Positions 8,301-9,616 of a stretch of 9,616 nt of DNA are shown here, in pieces. Position numbers and translations under genes: made by a program. Below the pieces are notes generated by a model. The model worked only from the letters and a program-made list of their open reading frames with translations. It made no database searches and had not been told where the DNA came from. Position 1 is the first letter of the stretch. Every line of letters begins with the position of its first letter. Source of the stretch: Halomonas halophila (GTDB lineage Bacteria; Pseudomonadota; Gammaproteobacteria; Pseudomonadales; Halomonadaceae); assembly GCA_002433675.1 (NCBI GenBank), contig DJIP01000379.1, forward strand, positions 1 through 9,616, in the 5' to 3' direction.

Positions 8301-9248
8301 GATCTTGATCGGCTGGTGCTGGACAACTTGATTCCCGAGAGCGGGCAAACAGCGGTTCAGGGCGCCGAGTCTGGCTCGCTGTTCGGTGAGCTTGAAGTCG
8401 CCAGCGCACCTGCGGCCTTCCCGCAGCGCGTGCGCGAGCTGCCTGACGGACGTCTTGCCATCGACAATATCGTGTATCAGGGCAATCGGGTCGGGCCCTT
8501 CAACGGCGCCTGGCGCTCCAGCGGTGATCGTCTGTCGGTGGAGCCGGTCTCGCTGAGTCTGGGAGAGGTGACCGCAGAAGGGTCGCTGGTGTGGGAAGCC
8601 TCCGGTAGTCAGGCCAGCCTGACACGCTCGCGACTGTCGCTCACCGGCGGCGATCCCGGGACCGCGCTGGCGGCACTCGGGCAGGATGTGGCGGTGCGCG
8701 CCGAAAGACTCGACGTGGACAGTCAGCTGGCCTGGCCGGGAGCTCCCTGGCAGTTTGCGCTGGCGCGATCGCGCGGTAGCCTGAACGTCGATATGGTCGA
8801 CGGAACCTTCGCCAATATCAGCTCGCCCTCGGCCAAGGTGGTGGGACTGCTCAACGTCGACAACCTGCTGAGGCGCCTGCGGTTGGACTTCTCGGACGTC
8901 ACCGGTGAGGGGACCGCCTTCGACCGTGTCAGCGGTGCCGCGACCCTGTATGGTGGAGTGTTGGAAACCGAAGGGCCGATTCGTATCGATGGCCCCGCCA
9001 CCGACTTTACCCTGGACGGCTCCGCCGACCTGGCGCGACGTCAGCTCGACCTGATGCTCGGCGTGACCGTGCCGGTCAGCAACAATCTGCCGCTGGCAGC
9101 TGTGGCCGTAGGGGCGCCTGTCGTGGGTGGTGCCCTGTTTGTGGCCGACAAGCTGTTCGGCGACGTCATCGACCGGGTGACGCGAATTCACTATCTGGTG
9201 CAGGGTCCCTGGACCTCGCCCCGGATCACTCTGGAAAGTGCTCAATGA
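5322..9248 (+). CDS. yhdP: YhdP, AsmA-like envelope phospholipid-transport protein
   Basis: YhdP belongs to the TamB/YdbH/YhdP group of large AsmA-like proteins. They are anchored in the inner membrane, form a long beta groove across the periplasm, and move phospholipids to the outer membrane. The 1308-residue protein is close to the roughly 1270 of the E. coli protein. It has one N-terminal membrane anchor (about 8-32, after RPIRLLTRW), then alternating beta-strand segments typical of the DUF3971/AsmA-like region. The C-terminal signature runs from PLAAVAVGAPVVGGALF (1257-1273) through ADKLFGD to YLVQGPWTSPRI near the end. A glycine-rich linker GGSSGGGGAG (923-932) precedes the only two cysteines I found, Cys942 and Cys949. 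The protein is strongly acidic, in keeping with a halophile-like host (inference). No clear Shine-Dalgarno precedes the ATG, which lies 4 nt after the rng stop, suggesting translational coupling. It overlaps tldD by 4 nt. Confidence 0.93.
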   Translation: MRPIRLLTRWLLTLVAVVLAMAALLSLVLRVSLGQVDRLEDRLVEMIASRFEAETHLVSLEGSLHGLDPGLTLDGLRLEAEDSTGSYPLLQVERGEVRLDTLASLDEGLPVVDKAHFQGVTLHLYQDRERRWLWPQPARIPPELMPEGQFDLERLDFWVGVMLRQRAWVDDLRVVLHGRREVTTLHAPRLLMTGDEMRTHIEGEVFIEDRDAEAMEIVMALTPGSREASNFSAALQGTMQLDSLTGLSRLIGIEDVLRFDEASGDATVWARWDNGRLADVRLDVLAPRLALNQRDEMATAVAQEMGEDSPGGIVLNGAELRGQWLRRDVDDWEAWFEGDAEDVSWTGNDGETAPEGGAVPQYWHVASRENGWWANASGFELGALAQWRERLRLPEGLARAVDALKPRGQVTGLGFGRLDDEWRARVSALGVEVDPWESAPGGGPLDVWVEADGTRGRVDFVDAGQASMNFPELFAAPMQLDYATGEVIWSYDGPRSFVSGRDLKVGWRDAQVEGGFGLAIAADRRGGFGLELDMRDVNARDIALSEWLPMPLLRNDVDAELADWLASGLAGRVPQGQLRLHVPLREQDDLDSEKLDSSLSLELDIVEGRVPYAEGWPALTNVSGHLSVEDDSLEARVDHAESQGVKTEGASVSLADEVLSVEGPLSASLTQLLAFLEEMPVEGAEAASDWRGEGSVTGQLSLSLPMADPDALDLTVEADAQAAKVVHQGTELEFENVSGPLTWSQQGEEGGLSGRLEGQVLGGSVAADLQGSNDSVALSGRADAPALLDWAGLERGVLLSGSFPWQGRLELDAQRLSLESTLEGLSIALPAPLGKRASRTVPLKLDLSLGDTPVLSGQYGRDVGARWRAAGPGGSQGQLWVGREAPGAWPGEPGWSVLAYLQRLDLGAWADALKPLAGAMPEGGSSGGGGAGLSRLEARTDCLSDGDRCLGSLTIDASPRYSQGGRQWQAALGGSLLDGQVTYRPGTAQPLVLDLDRLVLDNLIPESGQTAVQGAESGSLFGELEVASAPAAFPQRVRELPDGRLAIDNIVYQGNRVGPFNGAWRSSGDRLSVEPVSLSLGEVTAEGSLVWEASGSQASLTRSRLSLTGGDPGTALAALGQDVAVRAERLDVDSQLAWPGAPWQFALARSRGSLNVDMVDGTFANISSPSAKVVGLLNVDNLLRRLRLDFSDVTGEGTAFDRVSGAATLYGGVLETEGPIRIDGPATDFTLDGSADLARRQLDLMLGVTVPVSNNLPLAAVAVGAPVVGGALFVADKLFGDVIDRVTRIHYLVQGPWTSPRITLESAQ

Positions 9249-9616
9249 CATCTCAAGCTGCATCCTTCGATGAGGCCGTGGCCACCCTGTTGACCCCGGG
9301 AGGCCTCGATCTCGGCGGTCTCGACACGGGACTCCGGCATGCCCTGGGCCCTGGTATCGACTACGCCGATCTGTACTTTCAGCGGACCTGGCAAGAGGGC
9401 TGGGTGCTGGAGGACGGCGAGGTCAAGGAGGCCAGCTACAACATCGACGGTGGCGTCGGAGTGCGCGCCATGGCCGGCGAGAAGACCGGCTTTGCCTACT
9501 CCAACCAGATCAACGCTGATGCCCTGGCCGAGACGGGCCGTACCGCCTCGGGCATCGTGCGCAGCGGCGCCACCCTGACCCAGGCGCCACGTATCCAGGT
9601 CAGTGCCGAGCCGCGC
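9245..9616 (+). CDS. tldD: TldD metalloprotease, N-terminal part (cut by window end)
   Basis: TldD pairs with TldE (PmbA) to form a cytosolic zinc protease that degrades unfolded peptides; in E. coli it takes part in microcin B17 maturation and CcdA turnover. Only the first 124 codons are present, open to the right edge. Family blocks visible are LLTPGGLD near the start, DYADLYFQ (about 39-46), GWVLEDGEVKEASYNIDGGV and GVRAMAGEKTGFAYSNQI, all very close to E. coli TldD. The catalytic HExxxH lies beyond the window. The ATG overlaps the yhdP stop (ATGA, 9245-9248), with GGAAAG a weak ribosome binding site about 8 nt upstream. No nitrilase-like gene sits between yhdP and tldD, as it does in Pseudomonas; the layout is that of E. 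coli. Confidence 0.95.
   Translation, partial: MTSQAASFDEAVATLLTPGGLDLGGLDTGLRHALGPGIDYADLYFQRTWQEGWVLEDGEVKEASYNIDGGVGVRAMAGEKTGFAYSNQINADALAETGRTASGIVRSGATLTQAPRIQVSAEPR

Noticed and set aside
7770..9263. 497-codon minus-strand ORF inside yhdP
   Set aside because: Same reasoning: it is antisense to a complete, coherent gene, with Q/G/H/R-rich sequence and no recognisable domain.
9339..9578. 79-codon plus-strand ORF near the right edge
   Set aside because: It is an out-of-frame read inside tldD, whose own frame is open to the window end and matches the family closely.

Overview
The window carries a conserved gammaproteobacterial housekeeping locus at high G+C. Gene order, strong G/C third-position bias and acidic protein composition suggest a Halomonas-like organism (Halomonadaceae/Oceanospirillales). 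That placement is inferred from gene order and protein style, not from a marker gene or a database match. Every gene is recognisable; there are no mobile elements, RNA genes, CRISPR arrays or signs of transfer.

Layout: gatC (27-314, minus) is divergent from a plus-strand block of mreB (492-1529), mreC (1565-2503), mreD (2503-2991), maf/yhdE (3038-3664), rng (3854-5317), yhdP (5322-9248) and a truncated tldD (9245 to the window end). The block has the order of the E. coli mre-yhdE-rng-yhdP-tldD locus. Spacing suggests two transcriptional groups. mreB-mreC-mreD-maf are tightly packed. A 189-bp gap then holds a small tandem repeat, a short hairpin, an 8-bp dyad and a good extended -10 promoter just before rng. 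rng-yhdP-tldD are tightly coupled, with a 4-nt gap and then a 4-nt overlap.

Function: MreB, MreC and MreD form the cytoskeletal and membrane scaffold that directs side-wall peptidoglycan synthesis, so the cell is expected to be rod-shaped. Maf removes non-canonical or excess nucleoside triphosphates. RNase G processes 16S rRNA 5' ends and mRNA. YhdP is a large AsmA-like inner-membrane-anchored protein implicated in phospholipid transport to the outer membrane. TldD is the catalytic half of the TldD/TldE metalloprotease. GatC is a subunit of the Glu-tRNA(Gln)/Asp-tRNA(Asn) amidotransferase. The locus thus mixes envelope construction with RNA and protein quality functions.

I found no convincing new biological system. 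The most notable point is the start of mreC: the best ribosome binding site and the family-typical N-terminus (xKPLF) point to an ATC codon at 1565, with no ATG, GTG or TTG available upstream of the poorly supported GTG at 1592. Other points worth a look are the regulatory-looking DNA before rng and a lone pair of cysteines beside a glycine-rich linker in YhdP.
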